Assembly (NCBI RefSeq): GCF_014191545.1
Contig: NZ_AP023361.1
Coordinates: forward strand, 2,012,501 to 2,076,500
Source: Terrihabitans soli
GTDB taxonomy: Bacteria; Pseudomonadota; Alphaproteobacteria; Rhizobiales; Methylopilaceae
DNA length: 64,000 bases
Direction: 5' to 3'
Shown here in pieces: positions 53,659 to 63,533 of this stretch. The translations under genes were made by a program, and so were the position numbers. How positions within the stretch are numbered: the first letter of the stretch is position 1; every line of letters starts with the position of its first letter. The notes beneath the pieces are model-generated. The model was not told the origin of the DNA and searched no databases. It saw only the letters and a list, made by a program, of their open reading frames with translations.

Positions 53659-56600
53659 GATTTTGTGCTGCCGCTGCGCGGCGGCACCTCGGCCTTCGAC
53701 CCTTTCGGCATCGTATCGACCGGCGGCGGCAGATCGCCGAGCGGAATATCGCCGGTCGCTTCGCGAATGGCTTTCAGGCGCGCCGCCTCTTCCTGTTCGA
53801 CTTTCAGGCGCTGTTCCTCGACAAGACGCCGCGCTTCCTCTTCGGCCGCCTTCTTCTCGCGCTCGCGGCGCTCGACTTCCATCTGCTCGACCCGCTTGAT
53901 CTCGCGCTCGACGGCGCGCACGGCAAGCGCATTGGCAAAGGCGGTCGTTTCGGTGCTGCGCACCGGCGCGCCCCAGGCGCCCGACAAAGTGATATCGGCC
54001 GGGGGAATTTCGGCGTCGGGAATATCGCTCAGAACTTTCGGCCGCATCACGAGTTCCGCGGCGATCTGGCGGGCGGCGAGATCGAGCGTGCCGGAGGCGG
54101 TCGCGGTGACGAGGGGCGCGGTAATCGCCGCATTGCCGATGCGCACGACACCCGAAGCAATCGTGAAGGCCGATGAGATTTCCGAAACGTCGAGATTGGC
54201 CATGGCCAGTTCCTCGCCGAAACGGCGGCCGACATCGAGCGGATTGGGCGGCGTCGGCAGGTTTTCCGTGGCGATGAGCGTGCGCTCGAACGCGCCGGCA
54301 TCGAGCGAGCTCAGTTCGGCATTTTTCAGCGTAAAGCTGCCGCTGCCGGTCAATCCCGAAACGACGCTCGCAATGTTCGGGCCCGAGCCCAGCATATCGG
54401 CGTTGAGATCGAGCGTGCCTTTTGCGGCGGGAGTCGATGCCCCGCCCCAGACGAACCGGTTAAGCGCAACGCCCTCGACGGCAAGACGCCCGGCCAGCGA
54501 CAGATCCTCACCGCCGCGGCGGATGGCAAAGCTTGATTTCAGTGTTCCTTCGGTGAGCCTGGCTTCGGCGTCCTGAACGGCAAATTCGTTGCGGCCGAGA
54601 ACGAGATTGAACTTCGCTGCCGTGCCGGTGATGCCGGGGGTGATTTCAAGCGCGTCGGTACGAACAGCAACGCGCCCCTCAAGACCCGACAACACACCGG
54701 GACCGGCCGCGCCTGTCGGCCAGCCGGCCGTGTCCGGTTCGTTCAGAGCGAGCGGGCCGAGCGCAAGGCCGGCAAGTTCCGAAATGCTGAGCGAGGCGAT
54801 CTCGAGCGAGCCGCGCAGGCCCGATTTGCCGTAGCCGAGATCGCCCTTCAGCGCGCGGCCCTGAATGAGGCCGGCGAGGCGCGTGACATCGAACCCCTTC
54901 TCGCCATAGCCGACATCGCCGCCGATCGAGACGGGCAGCGTCGGCAGGCTTGCCGGCGGCGCGCGGCCGAAGAGAACCGCATAGCGCCCGGCATCGTCCA
55001 GAACGAGATCGAGACGGCCACCGAGTTCCTTGCCGTCCTTGTCTTCGGTCCGGCCCTTGAAGGAGAGCGTGTCGGCGGCGGCGGCAAGTTTGATATCGAC
55101 CTCAGCGCCCTTGGCCGGATCGCCGTCGAGCATGGCTTCCAGCGTCGCCTGGCCGAAACTCTCAACCGCAATCGCCGGAAGGCCGAGCTGGCCGAAGAGG
55201 CGCGCGCCATCGGCCGCCGATGCGTTGAGTCGCGCCTTGACGATACCGGACAGCGCGAACTTCGTGCCCGCCGCATCGAACTCGATGGCGGTACCGCCGA
55301 GCGTGCCGGAAATCTTCGCCGTAGCGCCGCCGCCCGACGAATCGAAGACCGCGCTCAGCGCCGCGGGCGCCAGCAGCGACGCGCGGGCGCCGACGGCGTC
55401 GGCAAGTGAGGGCGGCAATGCGCTGGCGCGCAGAACCTGAACGAGGCCGTTGAGATTGCCGGCATCGATCCTGGCTTCGAGGCGGCCCAAGGGCTTGCCG
55501 TCTTTTTCAGACAGACGCCCGGTCGCCGCGATCTTCGCGCCACCGAGATCGGCAATCGACAGGCGGCGGATATCGAGCGCGCCCGAGGCCAAAGTCAGAT
55601 CGGCATCGACGCGCGACCAGTCGACCTTTGCGTAAGTGAGTTTGCCGACGCTGAGCGCAAGTTCGATATCGGTGCCGGAGGCATTGCCGGTGCGCCCGGC
55701 AAACGCAAAGAGACGCGCGGCATCGAGCGCATCGAGATCGAGCTTCTGCGCGCGGATGCGCGCTTCGAGGCGGTTGCGGTCCTGACCGCCGGTGAAGGCA
55801 AGCCGGCCTTTGACGTCCGCGCCGTCGATAGCGGCGACGATATCTTCCAGAGCGTAAGAGCCGGGACGCGCGGCGAGCGTCGCTTCCAGCTTCAGCGATT
55901 TCAGAGCAACGGGCGTGCGCGGATTGCCGAGACCCTCGAGCCAATGCAGCGAGGCGCCGACATTGGGCGCATCGATCCGAAGACCGCCATTGAAACGCGG
56001 CTCGTCTTTGCGCGCCATCAGCGCGCCGGAAGCATCGAGCTGCGCGCCGCCGGGGGCGCGCAGAGTGAGATTTTCAATCGTCCAGCCGCCGGGGGCCGAG
56101 GCCGCCTGCAGCTTGACGTTCTGAACGAGATCGCCGCCGAGATTGAGATTTTCGATATCGGCGAAAACGCGCAGCGGCACCGCCATGTCTTCGGTCAGCG
56201 CAAAACGGTCGGCGACCGTGGTCAGCGCTTCGATCGGCGAAACCGGCGGCGCATCCTTCGGCCGGCCGAGCGTGCGGTCGATATCGACGGTGCGGCCCTT
56301 CAGGCGCACTTCGGCGGAGGCTTTCGGCCCGAACACAATGCCGAGCCCGCCGGCAAGCCTGAGCTCGCGGCCGGTCGCGCCATGCTCGAATTCCACCTTG
56401 TCGGCTTCGAGACGGCGGATATCGGCCTTCACTTCGCCGGCAATCTTCCACGGCTCGCGCGCCGGCTGGCCTTCGGCCGCCGCCGTCTGCACCAAGGAGC
56501 CCTTGCCGTCGAATTGCGGCTTGGAAGACAGGAGGACGGTGCCATCGAGATTGAGCGAGGGGCTTTCGGGGCTCTGCACCGAAATCGACACCTGGCCGAG

Positions 56601-57209
56601 ACCGGCCGGATCAAAGCGCCCGGTCGTGATGTGCAGATTGTAGGGACGCCCGGCGATCTTGCCCGCGGCATCGAGCTTCAGCGGGCCGACCAGCGACGAG
56701 GCATTGCCCTGCAGCGCGAATTCCTCGATTGCGAAATTCCGGTTGGCGGCGGGATCGGCGACGGTGATGCGCGAGTTTTCGATATTGAGATCGGCAATCG
56801 CGATGGCGTCGAGATCGTCATGGCCCATGCCGGCGGCAAGCGGCAGCGCAATTTCGCCATCGGCGGAGAGCGAGGCTTTCAGATCGGCGCCCACGACATT
56901 AAGTCGCGAGACTTCATATTCGCCGCGCAGCAGCGGCATTAGCGCAAGATCGAGCTCGAAGCTGTCGGCGGTGAATTTCGAGGCCGCCCATTCGTCGCCA
57001 GCGACGACCTGGCCGAACCTGATGCGCGGGGACGGCAGAAGGCGCGCCTCGACATCGCCGCGCACGCTGACGGGCACGCCGAGAATGCGGCTCGCCTGCC
57101 GCTCGAACGCCTCACGGTGATCGCCCCAATCGATGAAGAACGGCCCGATCAGGGCTGTCGCCAGCGCGAGGACGATCGCGAGGCCCAATCCGGTCAAAGT
57201 GTGATTCAC
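53601..57209 (-). CDS. Large AsmA-family protein
   Basis: The 1202-residue protein has one N-terminal membrane anchor (TGLGLAIVLALATALIGPFF) followed by the AsmA start FIDWGDHREAFERQASRILG with GVPVSVRGDVEARLLPSPRI, then a very long series of beta-rich units typical of AsmA/TamB-like lipid-bridge proteins, and a charged coiled-coil plus Pro-rich tail (about 1110-1202). Such proteins are thought to span the periplasm and help phospholipid traffic to the outer membrane. No partner gene is adjacent. Its C-terminal tail overlaps the ribbon-helix-helix gene. Confidence 0.9.
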   Translation of the reverse strand: MNHTLTGLGLAIVLALATALIGPFFIDWGDHREAFERQASRILGVPVSVRGDVEARLLPSPRIRFGQVVAGDEWAASKFTADSFELDLALMPLLRGEYEVSRLNVVGADLKASLSADGEIALPLAAGMGHDDLDAIAIADLNIENSRITVADPAANRNFAIEEFALQGNASSLVGPLKLDAAGKIAGRPYNLHITTGRFDPAGLGQVSISVQSPESPSLNLDGTVLLSSKPQFDGKGSLVQTAAAEGQPAREPWKIAGEVKADIRRLEADKVEFEHGATGRELRLAGGLGIVFGPKASAEVRLKGRTVDIDRTLGRPKDAPPVSPIEALTTVADRFALTEDMAVPLRVFADIENLNLGGDLVQNVKLQAASAPGGWTIENLTLRAPGGAQLDASGALMARKDEPRFNGGLRIDAPNVGASLHWLEGLGNPRTPVALKSLKLEATLAARPGSYALEDIVAAIDGADVKGRLAFTGGQDRNRLEARIRAQKLDLDALDAARLFAFAGRTGNASGTDIELALSVGKLTYAKVDWSRVDADLTLASGALDIRRLSIADLGGAKIAATGRLSEKDGKPLGRLEARIDAGNLNGLVQVLRASALPPSLADAVGARASLLAPAALSAVFDSSGGGATAKISGTLGGTAIEFDAAGTKFALSGIVKARLNASAADGARLFGQLGLPAIAVESFGQATLEAMLDGDPAKGAEVDIKLAAAADTLSFKGRTEDKDGKELGGRLDLVLDDAGRYAVLFGRAPPASLPTLPVSIGGDVGYGEKGFDVTRLAGLIQGRALKGDLGYGKSGLRGSLEIASLSISELAGLALGPLALNEPDTAGWPTGAAGPGVLSGLEGRVAVRTDALEITPGITGTAAKFNLVLGRNEFAVQDAEARLTEGTLKSSFAIRRGGEDLSLAGRLAVEGVALNRFVWGGASTPAAKGTLDLNADMLGSGPNIASVVSGLTGSGSFTLKNAELSSLDAGAFERTLIATENLPTPPNPLDVGRRFGEELAMANLDVSEISSAFTIASGVVRIGNAAITAPLVTATASGTLDLAARQIAAELVMRPKVLSDIPDAEIPPADITLSGAWGAPVRSTETTAFANALAVRAVEREIKRVEQMEVERREREKKAAEEEARRLVEEQRLKVEQEEAARLKAIREATGDIPLGDLPPPVDTMPKGSKAEVPPRSGSTKSQSPLDFLRRPVVPEASSR

Positions 57210-57333
57210 GCCCTACCCCGGTCCCGCTTCCTTAAGCGTAGGAGATTATGCCGCCATGATGGTCACAAAGCGACGAGGACGAGACGGATTGTGGACGAAG
57301 GAGTTAACGGCTCCCGTCAACTCGGCGTGAGGC

Positions 57334-57963
57334 TCAGCGGCTCCGCAGAGCGTTGGCGACATCGAACACCGATTTCGCCCCGAAGGCGACGAACATCGCC
57401 CCGGTGATGCGGGTGATGGGCCGGTGCCAGCGCGTGAAGACATGGCGCACGGGCGCAAGGCCCGCCATCCACAAAAGGACAGCGTAAGCGAGAACGAAGC
57501 CGACCATGGCGACGCCCATAAAGGCCGGCGCGTCGGCCCAGGTCAGGCTTTTGACGAAGGGCGCGGTCAGCGCCGTGAACATTGCGAGCGCGACGGGATA
57601 GGCCTTGGGATTTGTGAGGCCGAAGAGAAGTCCGGTACGCGCCGGATTGACCGCACCGATGGGCGCCGCCGTGCCGTCGCCCGGATTTCGGATGGCCTGC
57701 CAGCCGAGCCAGATCAGATAGGCGCCGCAGATGACGCCCAGCACGTCGAACAAAGTGTGCCCGAGCTGGCTGACGCCGACGATGGCAAGGATCGCCAGAC
57801 CGCACCACAACGTATCGCCGAGAAGATGCGCACCGATGAACCGCGCCCCATGCGCCCGGCCTGAAATGGCCGTCAGCGTGAAAAGGGCCAGAACCGCCGG
57901 GCCCGGCGAAATGCCGTAGATGAAACCGGCGGCGAAGGAGGCGGTGAGGGCTTCGGTGGTCAT
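57334..57963 (-). CDS. LysE-family amino-acid exporter
   Basis: The 209-residue protein has six membrane helices and the LysE/RhtB features GFIYGISPGPAVLALFTLTA, ARFIGAHLLGDTLWCGLA, GAYLIWLGWQAIRNPG and LLFGLTNPKAYPVALAMFTA. It exports amino acids or related compounds; substrate unknown. The gene is monocistronic, divergent from uvrD, and no LysG-type regulator is nearby. Confidence 0.92.
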   Translation of the reverse strand: MTTEALTASFAAGFIYGISPGPAVLALFTLTAISGRAHGARFIGAHLLGDTLWCGLAILAIVGVSQLGHTLFDVLGVICGAYLIWLGWQAIRNPGDGTAAPIGAVNPARTGLLFGLTNPKAYPVALAMFTALTAPFVKSLTWADAPAFMGVAMVGFVLAYAVLLWMAGLAPVRHVFTRWHRPITRITGAMFVAFGAKSVFDVANALRSR

Positions 57964-58123
57964 ATCCCGGTCTAACGCGCCCTAACCGCCCGGGAAAGCT
58001 CCCCTTTCGGGCAAGCCCCGGCCCTCTCGCAATTCACCCCCTGAGATGCCATTTTGTTCTCTCAGAGCGAATCGCCCATGGCCTGCCCGGGCATCAGCTA
58101 CTCCCCTGCCCGAAGGACCGATT

Positions 58124-60499
58124 TTGGCCGATCCCAACACCGTCCCGTTTTTCGACGATGACGACGCCCCGCAGGGCGGCATCGCCGCGCGCGCTTCGGC
58201 CGGGGTCATGCGGAGCCGGATGTCGGGCGGCGATTATCTTGAGGGCCTGAACCCCGAACAGCGCGATGCGGTGCTGACGCTGGACGGTCCCCTCCTCGTC
58301 CTCGCGGGCGCCGGCACCGGCAAGACGCGCGTCCTCACCACCCGCATCGCCCATATCCTTGCGACAGGGCGCGCGCGGCCGCAGGAAATTCTCGCCGTCA
58401 CCTTCACCAACAAAGCGGCGCGCGAGATGAAGCACCGCATCGCCACTCTGGTCGGCGATGTGGCGACCGGCATGCCGTGGCTCGGCACGTTTCACTCCAT
58501 CGGCGCGACCATGCTGCGCCGCCATGCCGAGCTTGCCGGGCTGAAGCCCAGCTTCACCATTCTCGACACCGACGATCAGATCCGGCTGATTAAGCAGATC
58601 CTCTCGGCGGAAAACATCGACGAGAAGCGCTGGCCGGCGCGCAATCTCGCCTGGGCCATCGACGGCTGGAAAAACCGCGGGCTTACCCCGAAGGATGTTC
58701 CGCCCGGCGACGGCGCGTTGTTCGCCAACGGAAAAGGCAAGGAGCTGTACGCCGCCTATCAGGAGCGCCTGCGTGTTCTGAACGCCGTCGATTTCGGCGA
58801 TCTTCTGCTCGAGCCGATCCGCATCTTCCGCGACCATGCGGATGTTCTGGCGATATATCACCAGCGTTTCAAATTCATGCTGGTCGACGAGTATCAGGAT
58901 ACGAACGTCGCCCAATATCTGTGGCTGCGCCTGCTCGCTCAAGGCCCACGCAATCTCTGCTGCGTCGGCGACGATGATCAGTCGATCTATGGCTGGCGCG
59001 GCGCCGAGGTCGACAACATCCTGCGCTTCGACAAGGATTTCCCGGGCGCGAAAGTTATTCGCCTGGAGCGTAATTACCGCTCCGACGCCCATATTCTCGG
59101 CGCGGCCTCGCACCTCATTTCGCACAACAAAGACCGGCTCGGCAAAACGCTGCGCCCGCAGGGCGAAGACGGCGAACGCGTCACCGTCTCCGGCGCGTGG
59201 GATTCGGGCGAGGAAGCGCGCTCCATAGGCGATGAGATCGAAAATCTTCAGAGAAAAGGCGACAGCCTGAACTCGATGGCGATCCTTGTCCGCGCCTCGT
59301 TCCAGATGCGCGAATTTGAAGACCGGTTCGTCACGCTCGGCCTCGATTATCGCGTCATCGGCGGACCGCGCTTCTATGAGCGCCAGGAAATCCGCGACGC
59401 CCTCGCCTATCTTCGTTGCATCAACTCCTCGGCGGACGACCTTGCGTTCGAGCGTATCGTCAACGTGCCCAAACGCGGGCTGGGCGATGCGACGGTGCAG
59501 ACACTGAACAATATCGCCCGCGGCGCGCGCATCTCGCTGATGGAAGCGGCGCGCATGGTGACGGATTCGGAAGAGCTGAAACCCAAGCCGCGCGAGAGCT
59601 TGCGCGTCCTGACGCAGAATTTCACGCGCTGGGCGCAGGCCGCTGATCATATGAAGCACACCGAGCTTGCCGAAATGGTGCTCGATGAGAGCGGTTATAC
59701 CGAGATGTGGCGGCAGGACCGCTCGCCGGATGCGGCGGGCCGTCTCGAAAACCTCAAAGAACTCGTCCGCTCCATGGAGCAGTTCGAAAACCTGCAAGGT
59801 TTTCTGGAGCATGTCTCGCTGGTGATGGATGCCGAGAGCGGCGAGAATGTCGATGCGATTACTTTGATGACGCTGCACGGCGCCAAAGGGCTCGAATACG
59901 ACACGATCTTCCTGCCCGGCTGGGAAGAAGGCCTGTTCCCCAGCCAGCGCACCATGGATGAACATGGCGCGGCCGGGCTCGAGGAAGAGCGCCGCCTTGC
60001 CTATGTCGGCATCACGCGCGCCAGAAGGCGCGCCAAAATCTATTTCGCCACCAACCGCCGCATTCACGGCCAGTGGCAATCGTCCATACCTTCGCGTTTT
60101 CTCGACGAGCTTCCGGAAGAGCATGTCGAAGTGGTCGAAGCACCGGCGGCGTTTTCAAACCGCGGCTTCGGCGAAAGCCGCTTCGACCGGCTGGAGCCCT
60201 TCGGCGGCTCGACCTATGACACGCCGGGCTGGCAGCGCGCGCAGCAGCGCAAACAGGCGGGCGGCTTTCAGGAGCGCGGCGCGGGCTTCAACGCACGCCG
60301 CGGCGGGCCGATGGTGATCGAGGGCGAACTCGTCGCCAAATCCACGTCCAACGCCGCAAGCTATGGAATTGGCGAGCGCGTGTTCCACGACAAATTCGGC
60401 TATGGCGAGGTTCTCGAAGTCGAGGGCAACAAACTTCTCGTCGCCTTCGACAAAGCCGGGCATAAGCGCGTCATCGATAGTTTCGTCAAACGTCCCTGA
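58124..60499 (+). CDS. uvrD: UvrD/PcrA-type ATP-dependent DNA helicase
   Basis: The TTG at 58124 is preferred: AAGGA lies 7 bases upstream and the resulting N-terminus (MADPNTVPFFDDDDAPQGGI) is the acidic lead known from rhizobial UvrD. The 791-residue product carries all SF1A motifs: Walker A AGAGTGKT, FTNKAAREM, VDEYQDTN, DDDQSIYGWRGA, RLERNYRS, TLHGAKGLEYD and YVGITRAR, plus a C-terminal Tudor-like domain (GERVFHDKFGYGEVLEVEG). It unwinds DNA in mismatch and excision repair. It heads a uvrD-prmA-pepP row. Confidence 0.96.
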   Translation: MADPNTVPFFDDDDAPQGGIAARASAGVMRSRMSGGDYLEGLNPEQRDAVLTLDGPLLVLAGAGTGKTRVLTTRIAHILATGRARPQEILAVTFTNKAAREMKHRIATLVGDVATGMPWLGTFHSIGATMLRRHAELAGLKPSFTILDTDDQIRLIKQILSAENIDEKRWPARNLAWAIDGWKNRGLTPKDVPPGDGALFANGKGKELYAAYQERLRVLNAVDFGDLLLEPIRIFRDHADVLAIYHQRFKFMLVDEYQDTNVAQYLWLRLLAQGPRNLCCVGDDDQSIYGWRGAEVDNILRFDKDFPGAKVIRLERNYRSDAHILGAASHLISHNKDRLGKTLRPQGEDGERVTVSGAWDSGEEARSIGDEIENLQRKGDSLNSMAILVRASFQMREFEDRFVTLGLDYRVIGGPRFYERQEIRDALAYLRCINSSADDLAFERIVNVPKRGLGDATVQTLNNIARGARISLMEAARMVTDSEELKPKPRESLRVLTQNFTRWAQAADHMKHTELAEMVLDESGYTEMWRQDRSPDAAGRLENLKELVRSMEQFENLQGFLEHVSLVMDAESGENVDAITLMTLHGAKGLEYDTIFLPGWEEGLFPSQRTMDEHGAAGLEEERRLAYVGITRARRRAKIYFATNRRIHGQWQSSIPSRFLDELPEEHVEVVEAPAAFSNRGFGESRFDRLEPFGGSTYDTPGWQRAQQRKQAGGFQERGAGFNARRGGPMVIEGELVAKSTSNAASYGIGERVFHDKFGYGEVLEVEGNKLLVAFDKAGHKRVIDSFVKRP

Positions 60500-60515
60500 C
60501 GCCGCAGAGAATTAA

Positions 60516-61403
60516 ATGCCCACTTCCGTCACCCGCATCTTCGCGGCCCAGAAACAGGCCGAAGACCTCGCACAGGTCGCCAGTGAAATCCTGCCGCTCG
60601 ATGAGGTCTCGGTTGCGGTGTCCGAAACCAAGCCCGACGATCCGCTCTGGCGGGTCGACATCTATGCCGGGCCGAACATCACCCCCGCAAATCTCGAACG
60701 CGAAGTGCGCGCGGCACTCGGCCAGAAGATCGCGGGCCTCGATGTGCAATCGGAAGTCATCGAGGACGCCGATTGGGTGGCAGCCTCGCTCGCCGGGCTC
60801 GACCCAGTCCCCGCCGGGCGCTTCCTCGTCCACGGCGCCCACGATGCCGGACGCGTGCCGAAAAATGCCCATGGCATTCAGGTGGAAGCGGCGCTCGCGT
60901 TCGGCACCGGCCATCACGGCACGACGAAAGGCTGTCTGATGGCCTTCGACGGTCTCTTGAAACAGACGCGGCCGCGGAAGATCCTCGATCTCGGCACCGG
61001 CACGGGCGTCCTCGCCATCGCCGCCGCCAAAGCTTTGGGCCATGGCGTCCTCGGCAGCGATATCGACCGCACCTCCGTCACCATCGCCCGCGCCAATGCG
61101 GCGCTGAACCGGGTGGCCGACCGGGTACGGATCGTTCACGCCAACGGCCTCGGCCACCCCTATATCCGCGGCAACTCCCCATACGATCTGGTCTTCGCCA
61201 ATATCCTCGCCGGGCCCCTGGTGCGGCTTGCCCCCGGCATCGCCCGCTCGGTTCGCCTCGGCGGCCATGTCATCCTGTCGGGCCTCCTGACCCATCAGGA
61301 GAGGCAGGTGCGCGCCGCCTACCGGACCCAGGGTCTTCTTCCCGTAAAGAAGCGCGTGCTGGATAATTGGGTCACCCTCACGCTCCGCCGCGGGCCGGTC
61401 TAG
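60516..61403 (+). CDS. prmA: Ribosomal protein L11 methyltransferase
   Basis: The 295-residue protein has a small N-terminal domain and a methyltransferase domain with GRFLVHGAHDAGRVPKNAHG, EAALAFGTGHHGTTKGCL, the SAM-binding ILDLGTGTGVLAIAAAKALG and FANILAGPLVRLA. It trimethylates L11. It lies 16 bases after uvrD and 9 bases before pepP. Confidence 0.95.
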   Translation: MPTSVTRIFAAQKQAEDLAQVASEILPLDEVSVAVSETKPDDPLWRVDIYAGPNITPANLEREVRAALGQKIAGLDVQSEVIEDADWVAASLAGLDPVPAGRFLVHGAHDAGRVPKNAHGIQVEAALAFGTGHHGTTKGCLMAFDGLLKQTRPRKILDLGTGTGVLAIAAAKALGHGVLGSDIDRTSVTIARANAALNRVADRVRIVHANGLGHPYIRGNSPYDLVFANILAGPLVRLAPGIARSVRLGGHVILSGLLTHQERQVRAAYRTQGLLPVKKRVLDNWVTLTLRRGPV

Positions 61404-61412
61404 ACTGAACCC

Positions 61413-63314
61413 ATGTTCGACTCCGTCTTCCAGAGTTTTGACGACAGCGCCGATTCAAGCCGCAGCAAAGCGCGGCTCGCCGTGCTGCGCGCCGATATGA
61501 AACGGCTCGGCCTTTTCGGCTTTCTCGTGCCGCGCGCCGATGCGCATCAGAACGAATATGTGCCCGCCTCCGAAGAACGGCTCGCCTGGCTGACGGGCTT
61601 TACCGGTTCGGCCGGCACGGCGCTGATCACGCTCGATCAGGCGGTCATCTTCGTCGACGGGCGCTATACGGTTCAGGTCCGCGATCAGATCGACAAAACG
61701 GTCGTGACGCCCGTGAACAGCGGCGAGACGTCGCCCAGCGAATGGATCCGCAAGAATTTTTCGGCCGGACAGGTTCTCGGTTTCGATCCCTGGCTGCACA
61801 CGGCCGATGCGGTCGAGCGGCTGAGGAAAGCCGTTGCCGATGCCGGCGCCGAACTCAAAGCCGTCGATGAAAACCCGATCGACATTTCCTGGACCGACCG
61901 GCCCGAGCCGCCGCTCGCGCCCGTTGTCGAGCATCCCGAGAAATTTGCAGGCGAGAGCGCTGACAAGAAACTTGCGCGTCTTCACACCGCCGTCGTCAAT
62001 GCCAAGGCCGACGCCATCGTGCTCACCGATCCGCACGAGATCGCCTGGCTGTTCAACATTCGCGGCGGCGATGTCGCCCATACGCCGCTGCCGCTGGCCT
62101 GGGCCGTCATTCCGGTCGAAGGACGCCCTGCTCTTTTGATCGACGGGCGCAAGCTGTCAAACGAATTGCGCGATCATCTGGAAGACCTCGCCGATGTCGG
62201 CGAGCCCTCCGAATTCGAGACGCTGCTGAACATGCTCGGCGGCAAGAAGGTGATGTTCGATTTCGGCGCCGGCGCCGAAAGGATCCGCCAGGTGCTGAAC
62301 GACACGGGCGCGACCATCGTCAAGACGCAGAGCCCCATCGCCCTGATGAAGGCGGTCAAGAACGGCGCGGAAATCCGCGGCACGCGGGCGGCGCATCAGC
62401 GCGACGGCGTTGCCTTCGCGCAGTTCCTGTTCTGGCTCGACACAAATCTGAAGAAAAAGAAGCTCGACGAGATCGAGGCCGCCGAGGCGCTGGAAGCCTT
62501 CCGCCGCGATACCGCGAAGCTGAAAGACATTTCCTTCCCGACGATTTCGGCGGCGGGTCCGAATGCGGCGCTGCCGCATTACCGCGTGACGCGCGCGACC
62601 AACCGCAAGATCACGCCCGGGCTGTATCTCGTCGATAGTGGCGCGCAGTATCAGGACGGCACGACCGACATCACGCGCACCATCGCCATCGGCAAAGTGA
62701 CGAAGGATATGCGAGATCGCTATACCCGCGTGCTCAAGGGTCATATCGCCATTGCCACCGCGCAATTTCCGAAGGGTGCGACGGGCGCGCAGCTCGATCC
62801 GCTTGCCCGCCGGGCGCTGTGGGAGATCGGCGCCGATTTCGATCATGGAACGGGCCACGGCGTCGGCTCTTATTTGTCGGTGCATGAAGGGCCGCAGCGC
62901 ATCTCAAAGCTCGGTCACACGCCGCTCGAACCGGGCATGATCCTGTCGAACGAGCCGGGCTATTACAAAGAAGGCGCGTTCGGCATCCGCATCGAAAATC
63001 TCGTTCTGGTCGAGCGGTCGAAGCTCAAGACCGCCGAACGCGATTTTCTGAGCTTCGAGACACTGACGCTCGCGCCGATCGATACGCGGCCGATCGATCC
63101 GAAACTTCTGACCAAAGAAGAAGTCGCCTGGCTCGACGCCTATCACAAGCGCGTCGCGAGCGAGATCGGGCCAAAGCTCGATCCGAAAACGCGCGCCTGG
63201 CTGAAAGCCGTCTGCGCGCCGCTTCTGGCATCAGCCCAGAAGAAACCGAAAAAGAACGACAGCAAGAACGCCGGTCGCAACAGTCGCAAGAAGCGGAAGC
63301 CGGGTCGCCGCTAA
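61413..63314 (+). CDS. pepP: Aminopeptidase P family (Xaa-Pro) metallopeptidase
   Basis: The 633-residue M24B protein has two creatinase-like N-terminal domains and a catalytic domain with the metal ligands in DSGAQYQDGTTDITRTI, DHGTGHGVGSYLSVHEGP, SNEPGYYKEGAFGIRIEN and the final Glu in NLVLVERSKL. It removes N-terminal residues before proline. The last 25 residues are a Lys/Arg-rich tail (KKPKKNDSKNAGRNSRKK...) encoded within an 84-base overlap with the convergent azlD gene, unusual for the family. Co-oriented with uvrD and prmA. Confidence 0.95.
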   Translation: MFDSVFQSFDDSADSSRSKARLAVLRADMKRLGLFGFLVPRADAHQNEYVPASEERLAWLTGFTGSAGTALITLDQAVIFVDGRYTVQVRDQIDKTVVTPVNSGETSPSEWIRKNFSAGQVLGFDPWLHTADAVERLRKAVADAGAELKAVDENPIDISWTDRPEPPLAPVVEHPEKFAGESADKKLARLHTAVVNAKADAIVLTDPHEIAWLFNIRGGDVAHTPLPLAWAVIPVEGRPALLIDGRKLSNELRDHLEDLADVGEPSEFETLLNMLGGKKVMFDFGAGAERIRQVLNDTGATIVKTQSPIALMKAVKNGAEIRGTRAAHQRDGVAFAQFLFWLDTNLKKKKLDEIEAAEALEAFRRDTAKLKDISFPTISAAGPNAALPHYRVTRATNRKITPGLYLVDSGAQYQDGTTDITRTIAIGKVTKDMRDRYTRVLKGHIAIATAQFPKGATGAQLDPLARRALWEIGADFDHGTGHGVGSYLSVHEGPQRISKLGHTPLEPGMILSNEPGYYKEGAFGIRIENLVLVERSKLKTAERDFLSFETLTLAPIDTRPIDPKLLTKEEVAWLDAYHKRVASEIGPKLDPKTRAWLKAVCAPLLASAQKKPKKNDSKNAGRNSRKKRKPGRR

Positions 63315-63533
63315 TATTGTGACGATTGCCGCGAGCGTCTCGGCCGGTCCGGTCGCCAGCGCCATGGGCGCAACCACCGCCGTCAGCACAGCGGCGGGAA
63401 GCGCATCGAGCGCCGCGCGCAGACGCCCTTCCGCCGGGATATAGGCGGCAACCCACAATCCTGTGAGACGCGCTCCGTAGGTCGCTGCGGCCATCGCAAG
63501 GATGGCGATGAGATTGTCGGGTGAGAGGGTCAT
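63231..63533 (-). CDS. azlD: AzlD-family branched-chain amino acid exporter subunit
   Basis: The 100-residue protein has three to four membrane helices (LIAILAMAAATYGARLTGLW, ALPAAVLTAVVAPMALAT and a C-terminal pair), the AzlD size and pattern. With AzlC it exports branched-chain amino acids or azaleucine. It overlaps azlC by ATGA and the convergent pepP gene by 84 bases. Confidence 0.88.
   Translation of the reverse strand: MTLSPDNLIAILAMAAATYGARLTGLWVAAYIPAEGRLRAALDALPAAVLTAVVAPMALATGPAETLAAIVTILAATRLPLLATVATGVLAVVLFRFLLG

Noticed and set aside
58094-60124. A 676-codon minus-strand frame over uvrD
   Set aside because: It is antisense to a helicase with every motif intact; composition is typical of a shadow frame.
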